DNA of 64,000 nucleotides from Chlamydoabsidia padenii (taxonomy: Eukaryota > Mucoromycota > Mucoromycetes > Mucorales > Cunninghamellaceae), in NCBI GenBank assembly GCA_025330725.1, contig JAIWND010000003.1, forward strand, positions 310,001-374,000. The letters are read 5' to 3'. Of the stretch, positions 26,398 to 43,739 are shown piece after piece. The notes beneath the pieces were generated by a model. That model was not told the DNA's origin, did not search any database, and saw nothing but the letters and a program-made list of their open reading frames with translations. Made by a program: the position numbers and the translations under genes. Every line of letters begins with the position of its first letter. Position 1 is the stretch's first letter.

Positions 26398-26590
26398 GCT
26401 GAAAAGACTTGGGATTTTTTTTTTTCAAGCGTGAATATCTCCTTTTGTAAACCACCTTTAATGGTCGGAGCTGGCTCGTCAAATCAAGAAATTCATGCAG
26501 TAGTGCGGTTTTGAGTTTAAATCCCGACCAGTGAGCAATGCATGAACGTGGGGGATGTTGGGCGTAGACATCAGGGCAGCTCAAGGGGGG
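26398..26590 (+). repeat. Diverged direct repeat, copy 1
   Basis: Begins with a GAAAAGACTTGGGATTTTTT-like block, continues with CGTGAAT and AATCAAGAAATTCATGCAG, then GTTTAAATCCCGAC, and ends in a region with ATCAGGGCAGCTC. The same blocks recur in the same order about 260 bp downstream. Confidence 0.6.
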
Positions 26591-26654
26591 AATGCGGTCA
26601 ATTCGGTACATGATCTGACCATGGCAAATCATGTACAAATCACGATTTTTTTTT

Positions 26655-26850
26655 TTTGCGAAAAGACTTTGGATTTTTTCTTTTCAAACGTGAATTGCTC
26701 GTCGTATAGACGAGCTCTGAACCTGAAAGGGGCTGCATCTAATCAAGAAATTCATGCAGAATCTGATTTTCAGATTTAAATCCCGACTTGAGTAGGGGAA
26801 ATATGTCGGGGATAAGTTAGGTAGATCTTGGTATAGCCCTCTGTGCCCCC
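26655..26850 (+). repeat. Diverged direct repeat, copy 2
   Basis: Shares the blocks of copy 1 in the same order: GAAAAGACTTTGGATTTTTT, CGTGAATTGCTC, AATCAAGAAATTCATGCAG, GATTTAAATCCCGAC and a tail with GGTATAGCCCTC. No terminal inverted repeat or target-site duplication is obvious, so the element type is unresolved. Confidence 0.6.
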
Positions 26851-27099
26851 TGAAAAAAATGAGTCAAACCACATCGAATGATTATGGTCTAGTTTGTAGT
26901 AAACATATTGACTGTAGATTCCTATTGGCCAACAACCCTCCGTATATAGTATACTGTGTATCACCATATCAAATTAACAACAACACCCACATTTCTGTAC
27001 AGAGTAAAACGGCAAAACACCTTTTATGTTTATTGAGTCAATTGAATAATAATATAATGTAGGAGATACTATAGCTAAGCTAAGCTATAACCAATAAAT

Positions 27100-29228
27100 T
27101 TATTCTTCATCCATTTTGATCGTGTCGTCCTTTTCATCATAGTATTGATCGACAATGTGATTGGCAAAAGCATAGAGTTCGGGATCAGGGAGAGGATTAA
27201 CAGAGGCCAGAGCATCCATACAAATTGGTGTCTTATCGAGAATGTGCCGTCCATTAGTAACTTTGGTCAAGAGCATCTCCACATAATTTAAGCCCAGCCG
27301 GATCAGCTCCGCATCTTGTGATCTGATAAAGTCCATGAATGCTATTAAAAGGAAGAGACAGTTAGTGAGATTTTGTGTAATAGTTTATTTTTATTTTTTA
27401 ATTTACCTTTGAGTAGAAGCGAATGATTGAGGGAATCCATGTATTTTTGACCATGATAAGCAATATTCAGTAGACAAGTGGCGGCCTACAAACAAAGAAT
27501 TGGATTAGATAGGATCGAGATAAATGTGTAATTACTTTACCCCTTTACGAATATCAAAGTGCCCGGCCTGTACCAAATTAGTTAGCTGTTGGATTGTTTC
27601 ACTGGTATCCAGCTGTTCAATGACAGTGATTCGTGTCCTATAACAATATACATGATATATGAGTACATCTCCCGCCCCTCCCATTCATTTGACTTACGTT
27701 ACAGTGATATTTGACATGACCCAAAGAGCTTCCTTTTTGATGACCCTACAGGAAAGGGAAAGATAACTTGGTTTGACAGGCTATCCCCCCTTCCTTCTTT
27801 TTCTTAATTATTATTATTACCTAGAGTCAGAAGTCATCAGTTTTACAAGAATTGTAATAAAGGGTTGTTGTTGTACCAAAAGTTCAATGTTTTCATCAGG
27901 ACCACCCGCCAAGTTTCCAAAAGTTCGTAACACCGGAAGCACCATCGGACCTTGATCAGCGAATGTGTTGAGATTCTTCACCAAAGCCTGTAGAAATGCA
28001 TCCTCCATCACTCGATCCCTGAATTCCTTGCTACCTGCGGTCAAGTAGCTCATCACCCATGCTATTTCTGTGATTGTATCCGGCTAATGGGTCATAAAAA
28101 AGTGAGTGAGTGCATGTCAATAGCCTTTTTTTTTTTTTTTCTTTTACCGTTTCCCTTTCCAAATGATGAAGTAATCGTTTATCAATACCAGAGTCCAAAA
28201 AGGAACGAAGTGAAGTTTCATCCCCTCTTGCCAAATTGGCCAAAGCAAAGCAAGCATATTGGACAGTACGGGATTCCTATCATCCTCCCAGCATTAGTCC
28301 AAATGTATCACGTCATTGAAAGAATCCTACCTCCACGTCTAACATGCGGACCAAAGGTACAATAGCCCCATCGTTCCGAATTCTTGCACGGACTTTATCG
28401 TCTTCGTCAGTCATGTCACCCAAATCTTCGGCAGCCATATTACCCAGTGCCCCAGCTGACATTTCACGTAACACCGAGTTATCTGTGTCCAACAAGTCGA
28501 TCAAGAAGGGCACGGCACAAATCGATTTGATCCAGAGATTATATGATCCCGCCGCAATATCTAATAAAACAAACAAAACACATTTAGAGTCATCAAAAGT
28601 GAGAGAAAGAGAGACTTTACTTACTTGAAATTGTTTTCACCACTTCAATTTGTTCATCAATTGCTGCTTTTGACAATAGACCCTATGTAAAAATAAAAAT
28701 AAAAAGAGAGAGAGTAATGAATGAGTGATATGACATTTGAGTAGAGGTTATAGACTACTTTACCAAGAGAGTTTCCATACAGTTCCCTTCAACAATATAG
28801 GCTATAATAGATTCAGCAGGTTCGACAACAAACTTTCCCAAATACTGCAAGGCATCCATTCGTGTTTTCTTATCCGCGCTACTGAGATCGTGAGCCAAGG
28901 ATTCGACCTGAGCCCCGTTCAGCCTATAGTAAGGATCGATATCTTCTACAAAAAATATAATAAGTGTTAGTTCAGTTCCATGTATGACAATAGTTTGCTT
29001 ACCATCATGCTCGTTTCGGGGTGTAAGGATCATGTCGTCTTCGGATTCACTGGCGCTTTGTTCTTCCCGTCTTGTCAAGTGGCGGAATCGTTTGGCAGTA
29101 ATCAATTGCTCACGGTGTTTTTTTCGCAAGGTGTTGTTGATAGCGAGTCGACGGTTTCGAAGTTCACTAGGAGATCCCGAAATGCTGGCACGTTTATATA
29201 AATGACGATGGTTAGGTTTTTCAGGCAT
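27100..29228 (-). CDS. Importin-alpha-like armadillo protein (TMCO6-like)
   Basis: The start at 29228 gives MPEKPNHRHLYKRASISGSP. A basic IBB-like segment follows, LRNRRLAINNTLRKKHREQL ending in a KR-rich turn. ARM-type repeats come next (CAVPFLIDLLDTDNSVLREM, SAGALGNMAAEDLGD, TVQYACFALANLARGDETSL, ITEIAWVMSYLTAGSKEF, VLPVLRTFGNLAGGPDENIE, VIKKEALWVMSNITVT). It is about 500 residues and ends with an acidic DDTIKMDEE. Canonical importin alpha has regular WxxxN arrays for NLS binding; here only a few repeats keep the Trp and Asn. The N-terminal layout recalls TMCO6, an importin-alpha relative. A nuclear import role is possible but not shown. Confidence 0.75.
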
Positions 29229-29380
29229 TGGTTGAAAGAAGTGGTGGGAAAAAGAAAAGAAGAATGAAAAATGCTGCATTTTTGTGGGAACAAGAGCGGG
29301 TGTTGAAACTTAATTTCACATCTCTCCCAAACCCTTTTCTGAATTCTTTTGGTTCTTTTCTCTTTTATCTTTTACCCATC
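29229..29380. promoter_or_regulatory. Divergent promoter, importin-like / Vps20
   Basis: Only 152 bp separate the two start codons, so both promoters must overlap. The Vps20 side is CT-rich; the other side is purine-rich. No TATA box is evident. Confidence 0.55.
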
Positions 29381-30357
29381 ATGGGCTCAGGTGCTTCGAA
29401 AAACAAGATCACTTCTCAAGACCAAGCCATCTTGGACTTGAAGATACAACGGGATAAACTGAAAAGGTATCAAAAAAAGGTAAGTCCATGTATACTTTAT
29501 ATATATACTATGCTCTATTCTCATCACACTACTTTATAGGTCAACGTAGTCATTGAAAAGGAAATCCAAGCAGCCAAACTTGCTTTGACTCAAAACAACA
29601 AGAAGAAGGCATTATTGGCTTTGAAAAAGAAGAAGTACCAAGAACAATTACTGGAAAAAACCGAACAGCAACTTTTGAACTTGGAAGAATTGGCAAGTAC
29701 TCACGGAAAAAAAAAAAAAAAAAAAAAAAGAATGACCCAATAACACAGTCTTACTTTATAGACTCAATCGATCGAATATGCTCTGGTGGAAAAACAAGTA
29801 ATGGAAGGATTGAAAAATGGTAATGCTGTACTCAAGGAAATACATAATGAAATGTCTCTGGAGGATGTCGAACGGTTAATGGACGATACAGCTGATGCTA
29901 TTGCTTATCAAAACGTAAGTGATTTGATGTATGTGTGTACGTGATTTAATAACTAACCTTGTTTTTATGCAGGAAATCGATAATCTTCTAAGTGAACAAC
30001 TGACACCAGAAGACGAACAAGAAATCTTGGATGAATTACAACAACTTCAACTGGACGAGGTAAGTTCGATAGTATAGGGTGTGCGCTTGTAGTATCTAAT
30101 TTTTGTTTTCTTTCTTTATCTAGCTTGATGCCAATCTGCCTGCTGTGCCCGAAAATGATCTTCCTGTAACTGAACCCGCTTTGCCGGATGTACCCACTCA
30201 TGTACCATCCCAAGCTAGTAAACAATCAGGTACAACTAATAGTGAAAGAAAGGAAACATAAAATCAAACTACTAATCATCCCTCTTTTTTTTTTTTGGGT
30301 ATAGAATCTGAACCTACAAAGAAAAAAGAACAACATCAACCAATGCTGGCCTCTTGA
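29381..30357 (+). CDS. VPS20: ESCRT-III subunit Vps20/CHMP6
   Basis: Six exons, about 216 residues. MGSGASKNKITSQDQAILDL begins with a glycine-2 N-myristoylation signal, characteristic of Vps20/CHMP6. The Snf7 core follows: KIQRDKLKRYQKKVNVVIEK, AAKLALTQNNKKKALLALKK, and the later helix EMSLEDVERLMDDTADAIAY. An acidic C-terminal segment with EQLTPEDEQEILDELQQL fits the MIM-type region. Vps20 nucleates ESCRT-III on endosomes downstream of Vps25; this is family knowledge. AATAAA lies at 30429, convergent with the peptide transporter. Confidence 0.93.
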
Positions 30358-30537
30358 TCCATCTTCCCCATTAATGGTCTAGTTGTATATGTACTTAGTA
30401 TTCCCTTCCCCTCTATTATATTGATCCCAATAAAAACATGTATGGTTTATTTATTTTACATTAATAAAAATCTAAACTAATTCTAGTCTACATAAAATAA
30501 AAAGGTCTATTTTAATAACAAATGAATATCATATAGT

Positions 30538-32775
30538 TTAAAGCATGGCATTCTTGTCCCAAGGGGTATCCATTGTCATAGGATCCAGCTCCAAAACAGG
30601 AGAAGGAGCACCTTCATGTAACTTTTTGAGACGGTATTCTTCATCGATGGTGTCATAGTGGCGGAAGAGAATATAATAAATGATACCAAATACAAAGGCA
30701 CCACAGGCGACACCAGTGTACACCCACACCATGTTTGGATCATGAGATACAGGAGAGATAGCAAGAGAGATCAAGGCGGCAACACAATTAGGCCACAATG
30801 ACAAGGCAGATACCAGTGATTTCATTGATTTAGGTGCATGGGTATAGGCATATTCAATAGACGTAATCGAAGCAAAAATCTATAAACATATACACAATAT
30901 AGTTAGTTAGTATCCCTTCTCTCTCCCGTCACCCAATAACCCCAATACTTACTTCACTAAAAGCAATCAAGACATAACAAGGAATTTGGATAAAAACCGA
31001 TACGTTGGATTTATCTCCAGTTTCAATAAACAAAGCGTCCTGGTAGATATAATGTTGGACCACTGCAGCATAGACCATGGACAAAGACCCCAAGAAGAAT
31101 CCCACCGTGATACGTTGTTGAGGGAAAAAGTTGATTTTGTTCTTGCGCAAAAAGGGATAGAGCACCAAATCCACCACAGGAATAAAGATCAGCAAAGCAA
31201 TAGGATCAAAGTTATTCATGATATTATTGGGTAAACTGGGTGGTCGTGCCATTACAGCGGCCTGCGAGATCAAGTTGTTGCTGAGATTGTTGTAACATAC
31301 CCAATAGATCGACAAGGGTACAAAGATCTTGCACGCCATGATTGCCTGTTTCAGTTCATCCACAAATTGGTCGTCCCACGTTGCCGCCTTGGCCGTCATG
31401 GCATCATCCCAAGGTACCGCATTCACTAACCCTGAATCCCGTTTGGCGAAATCCATAAAGTCTTTACAGGACTTGCGTGCTTCCTTGTTGCCGGGTAGAT
31501 TCTTTTGTTTCCATGCTTGTCCAATCACACTAAACGCCTTGAGGATGACGGAGCCGTTGGGTGGCGGTTTGTAGTAGAGTTTACTGCCGGATACAAATAC
31601 AACAATGGAGAGAAGCAGCATGATGGTAGGCAAAAGATAGGCCGCCCAGAAGTCCACATTGAGTTCGAGAATAGGGCATACCACACCACCTACTACTGAC
31701 CCAATGTTGATGGCCCAATAAAACCTAGAGAGAGGGAAAAAAAGAGTGAGTAAAAAAAAAAAAAAAAAAAGATTTGAAGGAGCGATCACATCATTCGGCG
31801 GAAGCTTCCGGACAATAATTTTCCCACGATTAAAATCCCGACACCTGTCAAATTTTTCATTTACAACATACCAATTATACAGTCGTTGGATCGATAGTGA
31901 GTAATCCACAAGTACCTTTTCACCTGTAGGTAACTCCTTGACATAATCGTGATCATATTTGTATTGATCAGCACATAATGGGGACACAATGCCTTTAATA
32001 CCACCCGTACCAACTAGACACAAAAAAAAAAAAAAGAGGTGTCAGTTTTGAAACCCCGTTTCCGTTAGTGGGTAGATGATTCCTTACATCCAATAACAAC
32101 CAAGGAAACAACATAACCAGGAAACCCGGCACCTGCTTCAATGGAAGAGGGAATCGAAGTACAAGTGAGAATGATCCAGCCAACCAAGTATACAAAGGAG
32201 AAGATCAAGATCACATTGTAACGACCGAGATATTGATCGGCGATGATCGCACCCAACATGGGAGTAAAGTAGCAAAAGAAGGTGAAAAAGTTTTGCAAGG
32301 CAGTAGCAACAGATTGTCCTTTGGCAAGTTTACCGGGAGTGCTATCATTAGGTCCATACTGAAAAGCACTAGTGAGTAAGCAATACAATAAGGGAAAGGG
32401 GGGAGATTCCTATGTACTCACCTGGACATAGTTTTGAAATGGCGCCGATCCACCATAGTAAGAAAGTCTAGAGTATTTGAATAAAAAAAGAATGAGCACC
32501 TCTTTGTCTTTTCATGACTCGTTCTTTTTACCGTTCACTATAATAATAGAGAGAGAGAGAGATTCGGATTAATACACATTCATTTTTTTTTTCTCTCAAG
32601 ATAGACCCGTTTACCATAATTCATTCACCAAGATGAATCCTGCTGCAATGGGAATCGTTTCAGCCACTCGGCGCAATTGAGTACTCTCTTCAGGAGCATT
32701 GACTTCATGTTCGAATACAGTAGTAATTTCTACACTGGCAGGATCGAATCCTGACTTGTCTTTTTCATCATCCAT
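30538..32775 (-). CDS. POT/PTR2-family proton-coupled peptide transporter
   Basis: The start at 32775 gives MDDEKDKSGFDPASVEITTV. About 12 hydrophobic segments follow, with PTR signatures: AAGFILVNELWYRLSYYGGS, YFTPMLGAIIADQYLGRYNV, GTGGIKGIVSPLCADQY and NWFYWAINIGSVVGGVV. The last one forms only if a 147-bp intron (31725-31871) is removed; it is one of the longer introns here and carries a copy of the recurring motif. The C-terminus is cytosolic, ending PWDKNAML. It imports di- and tripeptides at the plasma membrane; substrates are inferred from the family. Confidence 0.93.
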
Positions 32776-33559
32776 CTTTTTTAAGATTAAGAAAAAAAAA
32801 AGACAGAAATTAGAAAACAATGGAAGGGACCTTAAATATACCACCACTCTGGTATCAAAAATTTTTCATTGGTTAACAAGACGGGGTTTTGAGCGCGGGG
32901 GAAGCATAGGTCGAATGTTTTGCCGAAAAATAGGTCTGTTAGTATCCTACAGAAGAGTAGATTTACTCTGGTTCACATCAATGGAAATCAAAGCACTTTA
33001 TCATGATAGATAATCGTTTGGATTCATTACTAATGCAAACGTACTCATTTGATAGGTAGAAAGACATAAGCAGACCCATCTTCCTTTTTCTAGAAATTCA
33101 AATTCCGACATTCATGCAAATCGCTCATTAAAGCGTCAAACTCTCTTGTTTTAAAAGTCGATGGTTGAAGAAATACACTGTCTATTTATTATCAATGATA
33201 AGAATAGATAAGGCAATGAAGTGACTCAAGTTGTTCCTTCAATGATTACATCCTCTTTGCGTAGAAATCACTTTGTGGGAATCCTGAAGGTCTCTTTTTT
33301 TTTTTGAAAAGTAACTAGGACGTTCGGGAAACAGAAGATTATCTGTGTAGCTATGTGATTCTTTCTGAAATACCCAAAGGGTTTTGGATGGTGCAAGTAT
33401 TCCCTCTTAAATGTCATGTACCAAATGTATAACTTTTTTTTTTTTTTTTTTTTTTTTTTTGGTTTGGTATTGGTTTTAAAACGCCGACTTTTGGGGAAAT
33501 CCATCTCTCTTTTTTTTTTTTCCTCCCTTTTCCCTCTTTTCTTTTTTCAAAAAAGGATT
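32776..33559. other. Spacer upstream of the peptide transporter
   Basis: No coding region is supported. It contains a motif copy at 33096-33118 (ATTCAAATTCCGAC followed at once by ATTCATGCA), a T run of about 32 at 33427-33460, and AAAACGCCGAC at about 33478, which may belong to the promoter of the downstream non-coding transcript. Confidence 0.4.
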
Positions 33560-34300
33560 GACAGTGGATTTACCACCGACTGATTTATCCTTACATTTAT
33601 CCTCTTCCAACTCCAAACATACTCTCATGGGTAAGTTGACTCTTTTTACTCTTCATACTAAAAAAGTACTCAACATGTGCTGTATCCTGGGTTGAAGCGT
33701 AAACTAACTAACAATCCAACGCGGACTCTCCAATCCATTTAACACAATTTCTACTCTTCTCTCTCCTAGGATAAACAGGTAAGCACTCGGTTGGTTTTAG
33801 CGTGGCACTACTTGATCGTATTAATTGTCAAAATGATAATGGATAAGCAAGTCTGGTAATAGTAATCTCCTTTCTTTTATGATAGATTCTCACTCTTCAT
33901 GAAGACACGATGAACAAGACTTGGCTGTGATGGATAACATATAAACAAGGTAAACCAATAGAATGAAATAGAACACACTAAACTTCTCATATCTAGACTG
34001 CACTCACAGGGCGGAATGGGTTGATGCATCACTTTGCCTCGACTAGTAGAAACTCCGACTGGTCAAGCATGATAAAGGCAGGAATCGACTGGCATCATAG
34101 GGATATATCTGTGTCTGGCTTCAATAACGGGTGGATTGTAGACTCATTCAAGTTGGAACTCAAGTTGATTGATAAGCATTATATTTGATTGGGGATTATA
34201 AGTATGGCAGAAACGGATGGGATTGGTTATGGTGATTGGCATCACTGGATTAGTTTATTATTAGATTAGTCTACCTGTCAACATCCTAATAAAAACGTTG
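33560..34300 (+). ncRNA. Putative spliced non-coding transcript (possible snoRNA host-like gene)
   Basis: The stretch has gene-like layout but no usable ORF. A CT-rich leader ends in ATGG followed by a good donor (GTAAGT at 33630). A pyrimidine-rich acceptor (CTCTCCTAG) precedes a 9-base exon and another GTAAGC donor. A further acceptor at about 33889 and donor at about 33950 follow, then a last exon with AATAAA near 34289. Joining the exons gives ATG GGA TAA, so no protein results. The last exon folds well on inspection: TTGATGC (34021) pairs GCATCA (34092), TGCCT (34035) pairs AGGCA (34076) and GACTAGT (34041) pairs ACTGGTC (34058). The RNA class is unknown. Confidence 0.35.
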
Positions 34301-34477
34301 TTTGATGTATTCACATCGTACATTGTGTCAAGTCTTCTGTATCATGTTATTTTAGGATTAGCAATAAATTTGATTGGCTGGTCGGGTGTTAAAAAGATTT
34401 TCCACTCGAAGACAAAAAAAAAAAAAAAGCGGGACAGGGAGGTCTCTCTCTCTCTTTTATCTATCTTCCTGTCAAAA

Positions 34478-35516
34478 ATGAATAGGATGTGGAACCAAGG
34501 CTGGTTAAAATGCACCAACAAGATGCTGACAAGACAATACAGCAGCCTGCCACCACGACTTGATACAACAATGACGATATCGAGAAGACTTTTCTTATAC
34601 GGAATCTGTGGTGGGCTCGTCGGGTATGGTGGCTGGCAATGGTACCAACAACAACAAAAAGGACGATTGGACAGTGATTGGTATCTCCCTCTGGAACTGG
34701 TGGATAAGAAGAATGTATCACACGACACGGTGCAACTGCGACTAAAGACCAAGAAAAAGACTGGTGAAGAGTATCCTGTCCCGTCCTGCCTATATATCAA
34801 GGACGATACCATCCAGGTGATGCGACCTTACACTCCTATCAATGCTAATCCTTATCAAGATGGTTATATCGATCTTGTCGTCAAGCGATATACCAACGGC
34901 TCTGTCTCTCGTACTTTATCTGGCTATCCACTCGGTGAACCTGTGTTTGTACGTGGTCCAATGCTTGAAGAATACCAATACAAAGCCAACACATTGGATG
35001 AAATAGGCATGGTAAGAAAGACTTGCACCATTTTTTGAACTAGTCATTAAACAACTCTCTCTATATATATATCATCATTAGATTGCAGGCGGAACGGGAA
35101 TTTCACCCATGTATCAATTGATCAAACGGATACTGGAGGATGATCAAGATACCCAATCAAAACATATATGGCTGATATACGCAAACAAAGCTGAACAGGA
35201 TATCTTGTTGAAACAAGAATTGGATACACTGGCGGAGGAATACAAGGGTAGGTTCAAGGTCATGTATGTATTGGAACAACCTTTGGATGATTGGAAAGGT
35301 GCAAAAGGGCGGGTGACGGCATCCATGGTGGAGTCCATGTTAATCAAGACTAGTAAAAAGGACAATCATCACCGAAGAATGGTATTTGTGTGTGGTCCCG
35401 ATGGTATGCTTCAATCGGTGTGTGGTCAACGGGCAAGGGATTATACTCAGGGCTCTGTGACAGGTATACTGGCTCAACTAGGTTTGACTTCAAAAGAAGT
35501 ATGGAAATTCCAATAG
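34478..35516 (+). CDS. NADH-cytochrome b5 reductase family flavoprotein, membrane-anchored
   Basis: Two exons, about 322 residues. The start at 34478 gives MNRMWNQGWLKCTNKMLTRQ, basic and presequence-like, then a hydrophobic anchor RLFLYGICGGLVGYGGW. The FAD domain shows RPYTPINANPYQDGYIDLVV and the NADH domain GGTGISPMYQLIKRIL and VFVCGPDGM. The layout resembles Mcr1, the outer-membrane/intermembrane-space reductase; targeting is inferred. An unusual Lys-rich insert (LKTKKKTGEEYPVPSC) lies in the FAD domain. Confidence 0.9.
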
Positions 35517-35593
35517 ACTTGGTAATAGAAATAGACTTGGGCCTGTTTTTTTTTTTTTTTAATTCAAACACTTGTAATAAAAATCCTGCATTT

Positions 35594-35617
35594 TTAGAAT
35601 CCCGGCGGGATTTCAAT
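35594..35617. promoter_or_regulatory. Palindromic copy of the recurring CCCG motif
   Basis: Reads TTAGAATCCCGGCGGGATTTC, with AATCCCG and CGGGATT arms facing each other around a short centre. It lies between the reductase stop and the uS4m start, about 170 bp upstream of the latter. Confidence 0.5.
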
Positions 35618-35783
35618 TCATCTATTTTTTTTTTTTTGTGTGTGTGTATGTGGAGTGGGGTCAATGTGACGGCGGCGGCAAAAAAAAAAAGGGCTGATAA
35701 AAAACAACAGAGAAAAAGAAAAAAGTGTGTTTTTTTTTTTCTCTCTCTCTCTCTTCTCTTTATCATTCACTACACAATACAAC

Positions 35784-36525
35784 ATGCGGAAACCTGTCTA
35801 TTCATTATCTCGTAAATTAGCACGCATGTCGTGGAACAAGTACAACCTCTACAACTTGTCACAAAAGGAAGCCACCGATCTCTCCCACAAGACCCTCTTT
35901 CAACAAAAATGGATTGCCAAACGGGAAGCACGAGCCTACCACGGCGACGACATCACGGAAAAACAATTCAAAACCAAATTCTTTGACGCCAAACTTCCTA
36001 CTGTCAATGCTGCATCGCAAACGATTCCTCACCCTCCAGTATCTGTCTTGACATTTGCCGAACTCGAACGACGATTGGACTTTGTGGTGTTTCGATCCAA
36101 CTTTTGCTCATCTATTTATGCTGCCCGTCAACTTTGTGTGCACGGTAAAGTCTTGGTCAATGGCAAAAAGGTAATATATATTGAAAAAAAAAAAAAAAAA
36201 GGATCACTAGGACTAAACTTGTCATCTTTTATTCATCTAGTTTACTTATCCCTCACATAAACTCAAGGATGGTGATATGATCACTGTCGATCCTCAAGCC
36301 ATTCAAATGCTAAAAGGTGAAAAGGGCACTGAACTGTCTTTTGAATTGAAACCCTTCTCACAACCCTTCTTGTTTGTCCCGGAATACTTGGAAGTCAACT
36401 ACAATACCTGTCAAACCGTCTTTTTACGCTCGCCCATCTCTAGACCTGGTCGATCTGAAATCCCTTCTCCTTTTGGCCCTGACATCCACTCTCTTGCCTA
36501 TGAATATTATGCTAGAAACAAATAG
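35784..36525 (+). CDS. Mitochondrial small-subunit ribosomal protein uS4m (Nam9-like)
   Basis: Two exons, about 222 residues. MRKPVYSLSRKLARMSWNKY starts a basic N-terminus that doubles as presequence and ribosomal segment. The S4 RNA-binding domain is clear: ELERRLDFVVFRSNFCSSIY, AARQLCVHGKVLVNGKK, then across the intron FTYPSHKLKDGDMITVDP. The C-terminal extension (FVPEYLEVNYNTCQTVFLRS) matches the mitochondrial form. It acts in assembly and decoding fidelity of the mitoribosome; this is family knowledge. A CT-rich leader precedes the start. Confidence 0.9.
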
Positions 36526-36633
36526 AATCACACACACCTTCCCTTACATCATCCACTTTACTATATAGATATATCATCTTTTTTTTTTGTTTATAAATTG
36601 TATTTAATAAACGATTCTTTTTATCGGATATGC

Positions 36634-36668
<35 letters not shown>

Positions 36669-37319
36669 ATACATAGGTGACCTAGGTTTTGATTTAGGAT
36701 GATGATAAAATAATCAGCCTGTCAAAACTCAAGAGGTGCATACCTTCTAGGGGAACAACACACTTCTGGATCTGGCCCATATTTTCAAAACCCGCAGCCT
36801 GAGTGGTATGGAGGTCTTGATAGCAGGATGATTTTCGCTCGAAAGTCAAACCACATAGTCAACAAGTTACAAAGTAGTCCTATTTGCCTTTTCTTTATTG
36901 AGTGTTACTTGTGTTACTTTAAAAGGTACCTCACTCATAAAAAAAAAGTGGTCAGCATTACTAACGATTCACATTCGGCAAGGCGGAATACTTTGGGTTC
37001 CCACAAAACTAGAGAGTGTCAAAAGAAGAGTGCCTTCCCCCCCCCCATCAGATGCGAAAAGACAAACAGTCAATTATCATCTACAGTCGGGATTTAAATT
37101 TTATGAAAATCATGCAGGGATCCTTTACTGATAGGTTTTAATCCCCGCTTTCCTCCAGCTATTAAACAGGATCAGAGACATCAATATGCACGTAAAATAA
37201 ACATTTTATTTAAGGATCATAAAAAGATCTGATGATAACCTATACTACTACAATTTCTAAATCTTAAATAAACAAGATAAATAAAAAAACATAACCACTA
37301 CAACTATTGATCAAGTAAA
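36526..37319. other. Convergent spacer, uS4m / ABC transporter
   Basis: Holds AATAAA for uS4m near 36607, a CT microsatellite at 36637-36667, a motif pair at 37086-37115 (CGGGATTTAAAT then ATCATGCAG, inverted relative to the 26-kb copies) and a further copy at 37134-37148. The short frames in 36828-37131 have no domain. Confidence 0.45.
36637..36667. repeat. (CT)n microsatellite
   Basis: A run of about 15 CT dinucleotides just after the uS4m poly(A) signal. Confidence 0.85.
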
Positions 37320-43520
<6,201 letters not shown>

Positions 43521-43546
43521 TGTCGAGTATAATCAAGAAGTATTCC

Positions 43547-43577
<31 letters not shown>

Positions 43578-43739
43578 AGGAAAGAAGGAAGGACATGCAA
43601 TTCGGAGCATCTCCTCAATTTATCCAGCGAGGCTCGCCACTTGCCGTCACAAAAAATGATTTTCAATTCCCGCCGCGTCTAAATCCCTAGTCCAAAATAC
43701 TTCGCCATTCTTTCATCCTTTCTTTTAACATTATACAAC
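43521..43739. promoter_or_regulatory. Divergent promoter, ABC transporter / CCDC124
   Basis: A 219-bp shared promoter with an A run near 43550-43576 and the motif copy TTTCAATTCCCGCC at 43661-43674, followed at once by GCGTCTAAATCCC. The copy is about 65 bp before the CCDC124 start. Confidence 0.55.

Larger units (their letters stand above)
25591..27099. other. 1.5-kb spacer with a duplicated repeat
   Basis: No protein gene is supported. A plus-strand frame at 25855-26133 shows no recognisable domain. The spacer carries the eIF2A 3' UTR, a CGGGATTT motif copy at about 25825, and the two diverged repeat copies listed separately. Poly(A) signals for the minus-strand importin-like gene are expected at its right end, where TTTATT occurs near 27098. 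Confidence 0.45.

Noticed and set aside
31780..31871. Read-through extension of the peptide transporter frame after QRLYNW
   Set aside because: It would insert an implausible basic and poly-Phe segment; removing 31725-31871 restores the family signature NWFYWAIN.
34342..34812. Minus-strand frame of 156 codons
   Set aside because: It is antisense to the cytochrome-b5 reductase, whose FAD and NADH motifs are unambiguous on the plus strand.
36828..37131. Two overlapping plus-strand frames after uS4m
   Set aside because: No domain; they span a C11 homopolymer and the motif pair, in a convergent spacer.
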